Shown: positions 17,912 to 25,961, counted from the stretch's first letter. The stretch is DNA of 64,000 bases from Sphingomonas mali NBRC 15500 (GCF_001598415.1 NZ_BCYX01000005.1:62001-126000); one strand, 5' to 3'. Translations and numbers: made by a program. Notes: a model not told the origin generated them from the sequence alone.

Positions 17912-17934
17912 GGGGACGTGCCGAAGCACGCCCC
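17912..17934 (-). terminator. UUCG-capped hairpin between flp and cpaB, probable attenuator or processing site
   Basis: Read on the minus strand, nine base pairs (GGGGCGTGC with GCACG-T-CCCC, one bulged base) close a C(UUCG)G tetraloop, among the most stable RNA loops. It sits 20 bases after the flp stop and 42 bases before cpaB. No clear U-run follows, so partial termination or protection of the flp mRNA 3' end is more likely than full termination. A C9 tract (17937-17945) lies beside it. Confidence 0.7.
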
Positions 17935-17953
17935 CTCCCCCCCCCGGGGATAA

Positions 17954-18148
17954 TTAGCACGCAGTAGTTGCGGCAGCCTGCGTTCCTGCGTTGATGCAGT
18001 TGGTCGCCTTGTTCATTGCGCCACCGATCGCACCACCGAGCGTCCATGCCGCAACGGCGATGCCTGTTCCGACGATCGCCAGGATCAGCGCATATTCGGC
18101 GGCCGAAGCGCCGCTGTCGTCCATCAAAAGATTCTTGATCATGGTCAT
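17954..18148 (-). CDS. flp: Flp-type major pilin
   Basis: This 64-residue type IVb prepilin has a short leader ending in Gly13, followed by ASAAEYALILAIVGTGIAVA. The G/XXXXEY processing motif has Glu18 and Tyr19, and one hydrophobic helix follows (about 20-45). CpaA should cut after Gly13. Two cysteines, C51 and C64, the last residue, could form a disulfide, which is uncommon in Flp pilins. ATG 18148 and ATG 18142 are both possible; a GGGGAAG ribosome site lies just upstream. As first gene of the Tad operon and separated by a hairpin from cpaB, it is likely made in excess over the machinery. Confidence 0.95.
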   Translation of the reverse strand: MTMIKNLLMDDSGASAAEYALILAIVGTGIAVAAWTLGGAIGGAMNKATNCINAGTQAAATTAC

Positions 18149-18661
18149 GTCACTTCCCCAACTTCCCGCCGGATAAAACCGGCCCCAACGATTCCGCGAG
18201 CAGTCTGGGATCGGGTGTTCAACTCGTTTGAGAGTTCGTCCGACCAGTCGTCCCTGGAATGCCAGTTGATGAAGGGGTCGAACCGGGTAACGTGTCAATA
18301 ACCCACTATTTTTATATTTCTTTCAATAGGTTACGCTTAATCTACGTTAACCATTAAGACTTTAATGTAGCATTATCAGACACTTGACCGAAATGACTTG
18401 GGGAAGGGGTGCTGCCGGTTAACCATCAAGAATTGCAGAAAAAATGTGCCGTTCGGGACAAAGGGCATAGGTTCTATATCCTTCGTCATACCCAAATCGG
18501 GCCGGACTGGGTATATCGATGTGTCGCTTTTATCCAACGGTATGAATCGCCTGTCCGATTAGTCCAAATCGCGCGAATCACTTTTGCAAAAAACGAATCA
18601 CCTATTAGGTCGGGGAAAGGGCCGAGGGGAAGATTTATATGCGGCAATTAAGTATGCCAAA
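18149..18661. promoter_or_regulatory. AT-rich divergent intergenic region between flp and a membrane protein gene
   Basis: These 513 bases hold no convincing gene of normal length and must carry the flp promoter on the minus strand. Four TTAA boxes lie at 18337, 18347, 18354 and 18362. They resemble CtrA half-sites, but none of the pairs has the TTAA-N7-TTAA spacing. On the minus strand TTGACA occurs at 18299-18294, without a good -10 at normal spacing. At 18639-18665 an eight-codon frame (MRQLSMPK) with a GAGGGGAAG ribosome site ends on the start of the gene at 18662. Confidence 0.5.
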
Positions 18662-20188
18662 ATGAGTAACGGTAAAGTCAGCGAAGCTGACCTTCCCGAT
18701 ATTGCCTTCCTATTACTGGCGAGCTTCATCGCGTTCGCATTCGTCACTGTCTTATCCTCGGCCTTCGCCGACGGCGATACCGGCTGGCACATCGCGACCG
18801 GACAATGGATCGCGACGCACGGCGCGGTTCCGCGATCCGATCCCTTCTCGTTCACTGCGCGCGGCCACCCCTGGGTCGCGCACGAATGGCTGTCCGAGTT
18901 GCTGATGTACGGCGCCTGGCGTTATGGCGGCTGGAGTGGGCTGATCCTGTTGTTCGGCACCGCGGCGGCGGCGCTCTACGCCATTATCGCGCTCCATTTG
19001 CGGCGCTGGCAGCGACCCGGCGCCGCCGCGCTGATGATGGTCTATCTGTCGATCGGGTTGGCGCAGTCGCTGCTGGCGAGACCCCATCTGCTCGCGCTGC
19101 CGATATTGGCGGCATGGCTGATCGCTCTCTTACGCGCGCGCGAGCGCGAGCGCGCGCCCCCGCTCGCGCTCGCGATTCTTATGTTCGTCTGGGCCAATGC
19201 TCATGGCAGTTTCGTGTTCGGCCTGGCGCTGGCCGGTGGGCTGGGGCTGGAGGCGCTGGTTGCCGCCGCGCCGGGCGACCGAGTGCGCGTAGTCCGGCAA
19301 TGGGGGCTGTTCGGCATCGTCTCGCTCGCGGCCGCGGTGGCAACCCCGGCCGGGCTGGATGGCTTGCTCTACCCCTTCTACGTCAACAACCTCTCTTTGC
19401 TGTCGCTGATAGCCGAATGGCAGCCCGCGCGGTTCGGCAGCGCGTCCAGCCTCGAAGTGCTGCTGCTCAGCGGGCTGTTCTTCCTGCTGCTGCGCCCCGT
19501 CCGTGTTCCAGTGCTGCGCCTGCTGATCCTGCTGGCCGCGCTGCACATCACGCTCGATCATATCCGCAACCAGATGGTGCTTGTGACCTTGGCAACGATC
19601 CTTCTGGCCGAGCCGCTTGGGCGTGCCTGGGCAGAGGGCGCCGAGCGACCGCGACCGGCATTGCTGCCGCGGCTCTGGGCGGGGCGGCGCGAGCTTGCGC
19701 CGTTGCTGGCGGTCGGATTGCTGCTGTTCGTCGGAACAGCGACCTATCGCCTGATCACGCCGTTCGATCGGCCCGACAGCTCTGGCGTCCCGGTCACCGC
19801 GTTACGCAAGCTGCCGCCCGGGTTGCGCGATAAGCCGGTGTTCAACGAATATAGTTTCGGCGGGCTGCTGGCGTTCGAGGGCATCGCGCCGTTCATCGAC
19901 GGACGGTCGGACATGTATGGCGATGCCTTCACCGCCGACTATTTCGAGATCGCCAAGGGTGACGTTGCGCGCTGGAAAGCGGCGGAAGCGCGCTGGAAAT
20001 TCGGTTGGACGATCCTGCCGCCCGATAATGCGCTGGTGAAGATCCTCGACCACGAGCCAGGCTGGCGGCGGATCTATGCCGATAAATGGGCAGTGATCCA
20101 TGTCAACGACCGGCCGTCCCGATCGATCATCGATTGTGCGCCCGTTCCCGCAGGCACAGGATCCCCGTGCGGGAGGAAAGAGAATTGA
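18662..20188 (+). CDS. Polytopic membrane protein, GT-C glycosyltransferase-like, function unknown
   Basis: This 508-residue protein has about ten membrane segments. The first large loop after TM1 contains ADGDTGWHIATGQWIATHGA and HPWVAHEWLSELL. An acidic residue and histidines right after the first helix are typical of GT-C fold sugar transferases, but no named family is certain. The C-terminal soluble part (FNEYSFGGLLAFEGIAPFID) is probably periplasmic. ATG 18662 is chosen because MSNGKVSEAD precedes the first helix. It has no ribosome site of its own but overlaps the stop of an eight-codon frame. Its stop overlaps the TTG start of the next gene. Confidence 0.7.
   Translation: MSNGKVSEADLPDIAFLLLASFIAFAFVTVLSSAFADGDTGWHIATGQWIATHGAVPRSDPFSFTARGHPWVAHEWLSELLMYGAWRYGGWSGLILLFGTAAAALYAIIALHLRRWQRPGAAALMMVYLSIGLAQSLLARPHLLALPILAAWLIALLRARERERAPPLALAILMFVWANAHGSFVFGLALAGGLGLEALVAAAPGDRVRVVRQWGLFGIVSLAAAVATPAGLDGLLYPFYVNNLSLLSLIAEWQPARFGSASSLEVLLLSGLFFLLLRPVRVPVLRLLILLAALHITLDHIRNQMVLVTLATILLAEPLGRAWAEGAERPRPALLPRLWAGRRELAPLLAVGLLLFVGTATYRLITPFDRPDSSGVPVTALRKLPPGLRDKPVFNEYSFGGLLAFEGIAPFIDGRSDMYGDAFTADYFEIAKGDVARWKAAEARWKFGWTILPPDNALVKILDHEPGWRRIYADKWAVIHVNDRPSRSIIDCAPVPAGTGSPCGRKEN
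19139..19174. repeat. Perfect 14-bp inverted repeat inside the membrane-protein gene
   Basis: Arms CGCGAGCGCGAGCG (19139-19152) and CGCTCGCGCTCGCG (19161-19174) are exact reverse complements around an 8-base loop. It encodes the charged turn RARERERAPPLALA. It may be a by-product of biased Arg/Glu/Leu codons, but the RNA hairpin would be very stable. Confidence 0.8.
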
Positions 20189-21177
20189 CAGGTTCGCTCA
20201 TCACGCGGTTGCGGACAGGCATTCCCCGCGATGAAATGGGGCCGTGGTTCCCGCGCGAGACAATCCCGGCTTATACGATCACGTCGATCGGTTCCCTCAC
20301 CGTGATGCTGACCTTCACGCTGACGTCGTTCACCCTTGCTACCTCGGTCCCGACACAACTCGCGATCGTCGCTATCCTCCTGATCGTCAGTGGCACTCTC
20401 GCCCGCCGCTACAGGTTGGGGGAGTTCGATACGTTGCTCGAAGGCATTGGTCTTATCGGGCTGATGTCGCTGCTATGCCAACTCGGGTCGATCTTGTTGA
20501 GCGCGTCGCAAATGCCGCTCGCCGACGCTTGGCTGGCACGCGCCGACGCCGCGATGGGCTTCGACTGGTTTGCCATGGTCCGGTTTCTGCGAACGCATGA
20601 CACCGTTCTGGCTACTGCCGAGTATCTCTATCACGCCCTGACGTGGCAGCCTGGCCTCGTCGTTCTTCTCCTAGTCGCGACTCGGCAGCGCGATCGATGT
20701 TGGACCTTTCTGACCGCTTGGGGTGCCGCCCTCGTCGTAACACTCGCTATTTGGCCGTTGACGCCGGCTGTGAGCACCTTTCCCTATTACGGAGTCCCGC
20801 GATCGGTCTTGCCGCACATGGTGAGCCGGCTGCCTTGGGCAGTCCCCGATGTGATCGGCCCGATCCGGGCAGGAACATTGCGTTCGATCGACCTCGATAC
20901 CTTCATCGGTCTCGTCTCGTTCCCCAGCTTCCACGCCGCCGGAGCAACAATATTGGGTTGGGCGATGTTGCGTACCCGCCTGCTCTGGCTGCCGTTCGCG
21001 CTGCTTAACATCGGCGTCACGGTGTCTGCGTTGGTCGACGGCGGGCATTATCTGGTCGATCTTATTGCCGGATGCGGTGTGGCATGCCTGTCGATCGGAC
21101 TTGCCAAAGTAATAATGGCGCGTCTTTGCGGTAGCCGTGCTTATCCTGCGAAGGCGCGGGCCCAGTCACCGTTATAG
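20185..21177 (+). CDS. PAP2-superfamily membrane phosphatase or phosphotransferase (AUR1-like)
   Basis: This 330-residue polytopic protein has the C-terminal PAP2 signatures FPSFHAAGATILGWAM (active-site His) and VDGGHYLVDLIAG (second catalytic His), in the spacing of inositol-phosphoceramide-synthase-like (AUR1) members. The first PAP2 motif (KX6RP) is not evident. The start is taken as TTG 20185: GGAGG at 20172-20176 is 8 bases upstream, and the TTG overlaps the TGA of the preceding gene. Any in-frame start further upstream would run deep into that gene. Phosphate release from, or head-group transfer to, a lipid is the likely chemistry; the substrate is unknown. Confidence 0.78.
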   Translation: MTGSLITRLRTGIPRDEMGPWFPRETIPAYTITSIGSLTVMLTFTLTSFTLATSVPTQLAIVAILLIVSGTLARRYRLGEFDTLLEGIGLIGLMSLLCQLGSILLSASQMPLADAWLARADAAMGFDWFAMVRFLRTHDTVLATAEYLYHALTWQPGLVVLLLVATRQRDRCWTFLTAWGAALVVTLAIWPLTPAVSTFPYYGVPRSVLPHMVSRLPWAVPDVIGPIRAGTLRSIDLDTFIGLVSFPSFHAAGATILGWAMLRTRLLWLPFALLNIGVTVSALVDGGHYLVDLIAGCGVACLSIGLAKVIMARLCGSRAYPAKARAQSPL

Positions 21178-21225
21178 GCCACCGCATCCGCCAACGGACC
21201 GGCGAGCGCGACCGAGGCGCCTCGA

Positions 21226-22392
21226 TTAAAATTCCGAGCTTTCAAGCCATGTTGCCGTAGGCCGAAAGAGTCGCTTGGAGAGTTCAAAGAGGACCCAGAC
21301 GTTCACGACGCAGCCAATGATCGGAAGCCAGTATATTTCCGCCCAATAAGCGATATATCCCGTACTCGATGCCCCGATGACGGCGGTCGCAACAGCCCCG
21401 TTGACCCGTTTTGGAGAGATGAAGGCGAGCGAGAGGGCGAGCAAATCTGCCAGAAGAGTGAACCTCTCGAGCATCTTCGGGAGCAGGAAGGGCAACGCCA
21501 GGGCAGATAGCAAGGCGGCTTCTATCATTTGCTCGCGGGATAGTCTGCGGCGACAAAGCGATGCGACATATATCGCCGAAAAAATTACCCCTGCCGCATA
21601 GCCAATCATGAATAAGTCGGTCGGCTCTCTCGGTAATATCGCGGCACCGATGGCCCATAATCCGGGCGATGAGCCGATCGTCGTGAAATATTCGGCCTGG
21701 CGCAAATAAATCGTCGCAAGATCGGTCGCAGGCCATCCGACCAACCATGCGGGTAGCATGGCGATGCAATAGATCGCGGGAGGGACGATCCAGAGGACGA
21801 TATTCGCTCGGCGCTGTAGCAGCATTGTCAAAACAAAAGGCGCAATGAACGCTGCCTGCGCCTTGAACGCGAAGGCTATACCGCACCAAATCACCATTGG
21901 CAGCATCCGTCCCTCAATGGCCGCCGCGACGCTCAGAAGGCACAGGGCAACCCAAATGCCGTCGCATTGCCCGAGCACAGGGCCATCGATGATCATCGTG
22001 GGAAGTAGCAGGCTCATCGCGGCAGCCTCGATGGAATTTCGTTCGATACGAACGAAGCGCCAAACGGCGATGGCGGCGAAGCCACATGATATCGTACTAA
22101 GCGCTTTAACGATGACCAACGAATTGTCGGTCAGCAACGTCCCTATGGCGAGCAGGTAGAGATAGGGAGGCGTGTAGTTTCCGAACGGCCCCCCGAAAGC
22201 ATCCACGGCTCCCGCCGCTCGAATGTGCGCGATCCACGGAAATAAATATGTGTCTAGATCTGAGGGGATGACCGTCGAGCACACGCCGTAGATCACGCAA
22301 ATCATCAGCGCGATGGACGCGATAACCCTCACGTTAGCGCTCAACCGCACCCCCCATGTATCGAGCCTGCGTCCGTTCAGGAGTTGATGCAA
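21226..22392 (-). CDS. Gpi18/PIG-M-like mannosyltransferase-type membrane protein (GT-C)
   Basis: This 388-residue polytopic protein resembles the Gpi18-like GT-C transferases. After TM1 an acidic loop motif PSDLDTYLFPWIAHIRAAGA is followed by NYTPPYLYLLAIGTLL, and then LGQCDGIWVALCLLSVAA. These match the order D...W, Y.PPY.Y and GQ.D of that group. It would transfer a sugar from a polyprenyl-phosphate donor on the periplasmic side. The start is uncertain: the longest frame begins with TTG 22392 and in-frame GTG codons follow. It is convergent with the PAP2 gene (48 bases apart) and lies downstream of a DUF2569-like gene on the same strand. Confidence 0.72.
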   Translation of the reverse strand: MHQLLNGRRLDTWGVRLSANVRVIASIALMICVIYGVCSTVIPSDLDTYLFPWIAHIRAAGAVDAFGGPFGNYTPPYLYLLAIGTLLTDNSLVIVKALSTISCGFAAIAVWRFVRIERNSIEAAAMSLLLPTMIIDGPVLGQCDGIWVALCLLSVAAAIEGRMLPMVIWCGIAFAFKAQAAFIAPFVLTMLLQRRANIVLWIVPPAIYCIAMLPAWLVGWPATDLATIYLRQAEYFTTIGSSPGLWAIGAAILPREPTDLFMIGYAAGVIFSAIYVASLCRRRLSREQMIEAALLSALALPFLLPKMLERFTLLADLLALSLAFISPKRVNGAVATAVIGASSTGYIAYWAEIYWLPIIGCVVNVWVLFELSKRLFRPTATWLESSEF

Positions 22393-22471
22393 GTCATATC
22401 AGCCGCGACGACGTGCCAATGATATTGCCGCCAGGACGCATCGCCACTGGCACCGGCATCAAGGTGCGGCT

Positions 22472-23263
22472 CTACGCCGGGACCCGCAAGCGATAGGTCA
22501 GGTTCACCCGCCGCGACAGCAGCAGATAGGGCAGCCAGATGGCGACGCTGATCAGCACTTTCTTGAGATTGCCCTCGAGCATGTCGGCGAGCGACGCGCC
22601 CACCGGTCCCGGTAGGTTGGCGACATTGCCCATCACGCGGGCGATGCAGATCTGCATCAGGATATCGATCGCCCAGACCGCGGTCAGGAAGCGCGGGAAG
22701 ATCGGGACGTGGCGCAGCGCCAGGACGAAGGCGAGGGCGTAGAGGCACGACAGCAGCACCAGGTCGGCCAGCATCATCGCATAAAGCGTGCGGAACCAGT
22801 CGGGCGCCATGCCGCCCAGGGCCGGGATGCCAGTCAGGAACTCGAACGTGCGGACGGGAACGTTGATCAGGATTCCGACCAGCAACGAGGCCATGAACCC
22901 GGTCGCGCCATAAAGCGGCATCGAGCGCGCGGCGATCGCGTCGACCCGCCGCCAGCGGCCGAACCGCGCCAGGCGCGTCGTCGGCTGGGCGTGGAGCGTG
23001 GCGGCCGGGAAAGCGGACAATCCCAGCATGACGGTGACGATCGGCGCGACGACCAGCAACAGATAGGGGAGCGCATTGCCGAGCTCGTCGCCCGGCGTCA
23101 GTATCGGCGTCGCGGCGAAGGCGACCCTGAGGCCGCAGGCAAAGCCGGCGAGCAATACCCAGATCAGCATCAGCCGGGGCAACCCGACCTCCAGCTTGCA
23201 GACCAGGGCAAGACTGCGTGCGGTCAACGCGCGGCCCGCCGGGTTTTCGCTCAACGACCTCAA
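22472..23263 (-). CDS. Multi-spanning membrane protein, DUF2569-like
   Basis: This 263-residue protein has about five or six hydrophobic segments (RLMLIWVLLAGFACGLRVAF; LPYLLLVVAPIVTVMLGLSA; a pair near residues 165-210; and the C-terminal ISVAIWLPYLLLSRRV). The last part resembles DUF2569 proteins, but I hold this loosely. The start is likely TTG 23263, because AAGGGGG stands 5-6 bases upstream and no better in-frame start is near. It precedes the GT-C-like gene by 79 bases on the same strand. No function can be given. Confidence 0.6.
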   Translation of the reverse strand: MRSLSENPAGRALTARSLALVCKLEVGLPRLMLIWVLLAGFACGLRVAFAATPILTPGDELGNALPYLLLVVAPIVTVMLGLSAFPAATLHAQPTTRLARFGRWRRVDAIAARSMPLYGATGFMASLLVGILINVPVRTFEFLTGIPALGGMAPDWFRTLYAMMLADLVLLSCLYALAFVLALRHVPIFPRFLTAVWAIDILMQICIARVMGNVANLPGPVGASLADMLEGNLKKVLISVAIWLPYLLLSRRVNLTYRLRVPA

Positions 23264-24029
23264 TCGGACCCCCTTGGCTGTTAACTAGAGTATCAACCGA
23301 AATCGTTGCCGTCTCGTAAAGGTTCCGGGCCGGATTTCTCCGGTGTTCCTTTATGGTGCGGGTTGTTCGGGGTGGGGCGGGGGGTCGACCTTCGTCCAAC
23401 TCCAAGTCCGGCATGACGGTTAAAGCTGGTCGCATCCGAGCCGCACGTCCGCCGCGACATGACCCGATCGGCATATATCCTTTGTTTCGGTGCCCGCAGC
23501 ATCGTCCTGAATTGATTCTCTAACTTTTGTTCCGCGACTCACCGCCGATTCGGAGCGTTCCGTCGCCGAGTCGTGCCGAGTCGTGCCGAGTCGGCCATGT
23601 CGATTCCATCCAAGCGTTAACAATCTAACTTAACAAAGTAATAATTATACACGAATCAGTAACTATATTCCAAAGCAGCGCTCGACCTTCGCATCGGGAG
23701 GGGCGCAAAGGCGAGGTGCCAGCGTCAAGTATGGGCTCGACTAGTTATCGGAAACCAAAGTTATAATATCGAACTATTTTCGACGTTTCGCACAATAGAT
23801 TTTGCGACTGACTTTGAATCTAAAGTTTTGTCCCAATAATAAACAGCAAATTTCACAGATGTAGTGATTCCATATAACCAAGGATATAGGGGCAATAACC
23901 GTAGCTATACCGTCTCTTCTGCAGGTTACCTAAATTGGTTAATGAAGCGTAAAAAATTCTTCTTGCGTTTTTGCCTGCCTCGTCAACAAAAGGGTCATCG
24001 TTCATTTGTCCGGGAGGGGGCAGCGAACT
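23264..24029. promoter_or_regulatory. 766-base AT-rich leader region upstream of the Csu pilus operon
   Basis: No supportable gene is seen here on either strand. The right two thirds (about 23600-24000) is much more AT-rich than anything nearby. It includes a tandem repeat at 23565-23593, TTAAC boxes at 23617 and 23630, and several A/T runs such as AAAAAATTCTTCTTGCG near 23951. It presumably carries promoters for the plus-strand pilus operon and the minus-strand DUF2569-like gene. Its length allows several regulator sites or an untranslated leader RNA, but I cannot name one. Confidence 0.5.
23565..23593. repeat. Short tandem repeat, 10-bp period, about 2.9 copies
   Basis: The unit TCGTGCCGAG occurs twice in full (23571-23580, 23581-23590), flanked by GCCGAG on the left and TCG on the right. 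It lies at the border between the GC-rich and AT-rich parts of the region upstream of the Csu operon. Confidence 0.85.
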
Positions 24030-24644
24030 GTGACTTGCCGGGGTTCATTGACTACGATCGTGTTGGCGATCGGCATCGCGCTGCTTCCGCAGGGCGCCGC
24101 CGCGCAAACGGTCTACGCTGACGGTCAGCCCGGCGTGGTTGGCGGCAATCGCCAGCTGCCGGTGATGGTCACCGCGTCGGTTGGCGGCCATTGCGGCTTC
24201 GCCACCGGATCGGCGCCCTCGGGCACCTATACGCAGCCTGATTTCGACGTCGTCGGTCTCAACCACGATTTCTCGTTCGTACTCGATTGCACCGGCCCGT
24301 CGCGGGTCGCGGTGGTCTCGGCCAATGGCGGCCTGTTGACCGGCGGCTCGGTGCCGACCGGTTATGCCACGCTGGCACCCTATGACGTGGCGCTCAACGT
24401 GGTCGGAACGACCGCAACCGCGACGGGGTCGTGCCCGGTCGCGACGCTGACCGCGACTTCCGGCGCGCCGTGCACGTTCCGCGGCCCGGTCAGCCAGTCG
24501 CAAGGCCTGCTGCTCAATTCGACGTCGGTCAATCAGCCCGGCACTTATCTCCGCGTCAGCGCTCCCGCCTATAGCGGTCCGAGCATGCTGGTCAGCGGCT
24601 CCTATTCCGACACCCTGACGGTGACGGTGAGTGCGGCGTCATGA
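24030..24644 (+). CDS. Spore-coat-U-like (Csu-type) pilus subunit 1
   Basis: This 204-residue exported protein has a signal peptide ending GAAAQ, followed by a beta-sandwich pilin-like domain. Paired cysteines occur (VGGHCGFATG, VLDCTGP, GSCPVATL, APCTFRG), and the C-terminal strand GSYSDTLTVTVSAAS is the alternating hydrophobic end typical of donor-strand subunits of the SCPU/Csu family. The motif CTGPSRVAVVSANGGLL recurs in subunits 6 and 7. GTG 24030 is preferred since GGAGGGGG stands about 10 bases upstream. It opens the Csu cluster; 127 bases separate it from subunit 2. Confidence 0.85.
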   Translation: MTCRGSLTTIVLAIGIALLPQGAAAQTVYADGQPGVVGGNRQLPVMVTASVGGHCGFATGSAPSGTYTQPDFDVVGLNHDFSFVLDCTGPSRVAVVSANGGLLTGGSVPTGYATLAPYDVALNVVGTTATATGSCPVATLTATSGAPCTFRGPVSQSQGLLLNSTSVNQPGTYLRVSAPAYSGPSMLVSGSYSDTLTVTVSAAS

Positions 24645-24771
24645 GGATGACCGCGCAAACGTCCGCTTTTCCCGCCCTCGGGGGAACCGGTCGATCTTCA
24701 ACCGAGGGTGGGCGGAACCGTCCGGGGGGGCAGTGCTCGCCAACGGCAGTAATTTTGAAAGGGACAGTACA

Positions 24772-25353
24772 GTGAACAAGTTCATGCTTATGGCGCTCGG
24801 CGCCGGTTCGATGATCGCGTTGGCCGCTCCGGCCGCCGCGCAGAATGTGACGGGCACCGTGAACATCACCGGTTCGGTGGCCGGCAAGTGCCTGGTCGTT
24901 CCCGGCTCGGGCTCGACGTTCGGCACGACCGTTGCGCTCGGCGAACTCGCCGATGCCACCGGCAAGCTTCGCACGAACATCGCCACGGACTTCAATGCCG
25001 CGGCCGGGCTCACCGCTCGTGTGGTCTGCACCACGGCAGCGCCGACGATCAGCGTCGATGCCGATCCGATCACGGCGGCCACCGCCACGGGCGGCGGCGG
25101 CTATGACAACAGCATCGACTTCACCGCCAGCGTCGCCGTGACCACGACCGCCGGTGCGGCTGGACCGTTCACCAACGACAGCGCCGCTGCCGCCGGTGCC
25201 GATACGCTGATCGGTGGTCGTCTTGCCAATAACGGCTCGGACAATATCGCCATCAGCGCTTCGAACTTCCGCACCGATACGGCGAGCGACCTGCTGGCCG
25301 CCGATCCGACCTACACTGGCAAGATCACCGTCGTGATCAAGCCGGGTGCGTAA
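24772..25353 (+). CDS. Csu-type pilus subunit 2
   Basis: This 193-residue exported protein (signal peptide ending AAPAAAQ) is followed by NVTGTVNITGSVAGKCLVVP, the N-terminal strand and first Cys of SCPU-type subunits, a second Cys in RVVCTTA, and the terminal strand TYTGKITVVIKPGA. GTG 24772 has GAAAGGGA 8 bases upstream. Its larger upstream gap and strong ribosome site suggest it may be the major rod subunit, as CsuA/B is in Acinetobacter; this is inference. Gly, Ala and Thr dominate, as in secreted pilins. Confidence 0.85.
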   Translation: MNKFMLMALGAGSMIALAAPAAAQNVTGTVNITGSVAGKCLVVPGSGSTFGTTVALGELADATGKLRTNIATDFNAAAGLTARVVCTTAAPTISVDADPITAATATGGGGYDNSIDFTASVAVTTTAGAAGPFTNDSAAAAGADTLIGGRLANNGSDNIAISASNFRTDTASDLLAADPTYTGKITVVIKPGA

Positions 25354-25380
25354 ATCGATCTTCAATCAAGGAAACCAACG

Positions 25381-25938
25381 ATGAAGACCTCGATCCTTGC
25401 CGTGGCAGCGGTGATCGCCGCCACGGCCGCTCTTCCCGCCGCCGCTCAGACGACGTCGGCGACGGGCACCGTCACGATCAACGGCTCGGTCGCCGACCGT
25501 TGTCAGTTCACCTTGCCGTCGGACGTGATCAATGCCGGCGAACTGTCGCTGCAAGGATCGGGGGCCACCGCGGGCAAGCTGGATAGCAGCAAGCTCGATG
25601 GCCAGACCCGGACGCTGCAGGGCTGGTGCAACGGCACTGCCGCCACGATGAGCGTGGAGGCGCAGCGCCTGGTCAACACGACCTTCACGACCACGCCACC
25701 GGCCGGTTTCGACCGCGTCGTCAACTACACCGCGACCGCCGCCGCCAATAGCGCCAACGCCACCGACACCTCGGTGACCGATGGTGCCGGCAGCGCGGTT
25801 CCGGTGGGCATGTTCACGGGTGACGTGAAGGTCACGCTGTCCGGCTCGTCGAGCCCGACCAGCGGGCTGCTCGTCGCGGGCGACTATTCGGGTCAGGTCC
25901 TGGTGACGCTGACTCCGTCGGTTACCCCGGCGCCCTGA
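25381..25938 (+). CDS. Csu-type pilus subunit 3
   Basis: This 185-residue exported protein (signal ending LPAAAQ) starts its mature part with TTSATGTVTINGSVADRCQF. A second Cys is in LQGWCNGTA and the terminal strand is GDYSGQVLVTLTPSVTP. The segment TTPPAGFDRVVNYTATAAA is nearly repeated in subunit 5 (STPPAGFSRVVDYTATAAG) and weakly in subunit 4, so these three are tandem paralogues. AAGGAAA precedes the ATG. It lies 27 bases after subunit 2. Confidence 0.85.
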   Translation: MKTSILAVAAVIAATAALPAAAQTTSATGTVTINGSVADRCQFTLPSDVINAGELSLQGSGATAGKLDSSKLDGQTRTLQGWCNGTAATMSVEAQRLVNTTFTTTPPAGFDRVVNYTATAAANSANATDTSVTDGAGSAVPVGMFTGDVKVTLSGSSSPTSGLLVAGDYSGQVLVTLTPSVTPAP

Positions 25939-25961
25939 TCGGTCCTGACGGAGAAGCTGCG

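Noticed and set aside
18337..18365. Canonical CtrA binding site upstream of flp
   Set aside because: None of the TTAA pairs has the seven-base spacing required; kept only as a low-interest observation.
24675..24708. Attenuator hairpin between Csu subunits 1 and 2
   Set aside because: Only a seven-pair stem with a 20-base loop; too weak to call in sequence of this GC content.
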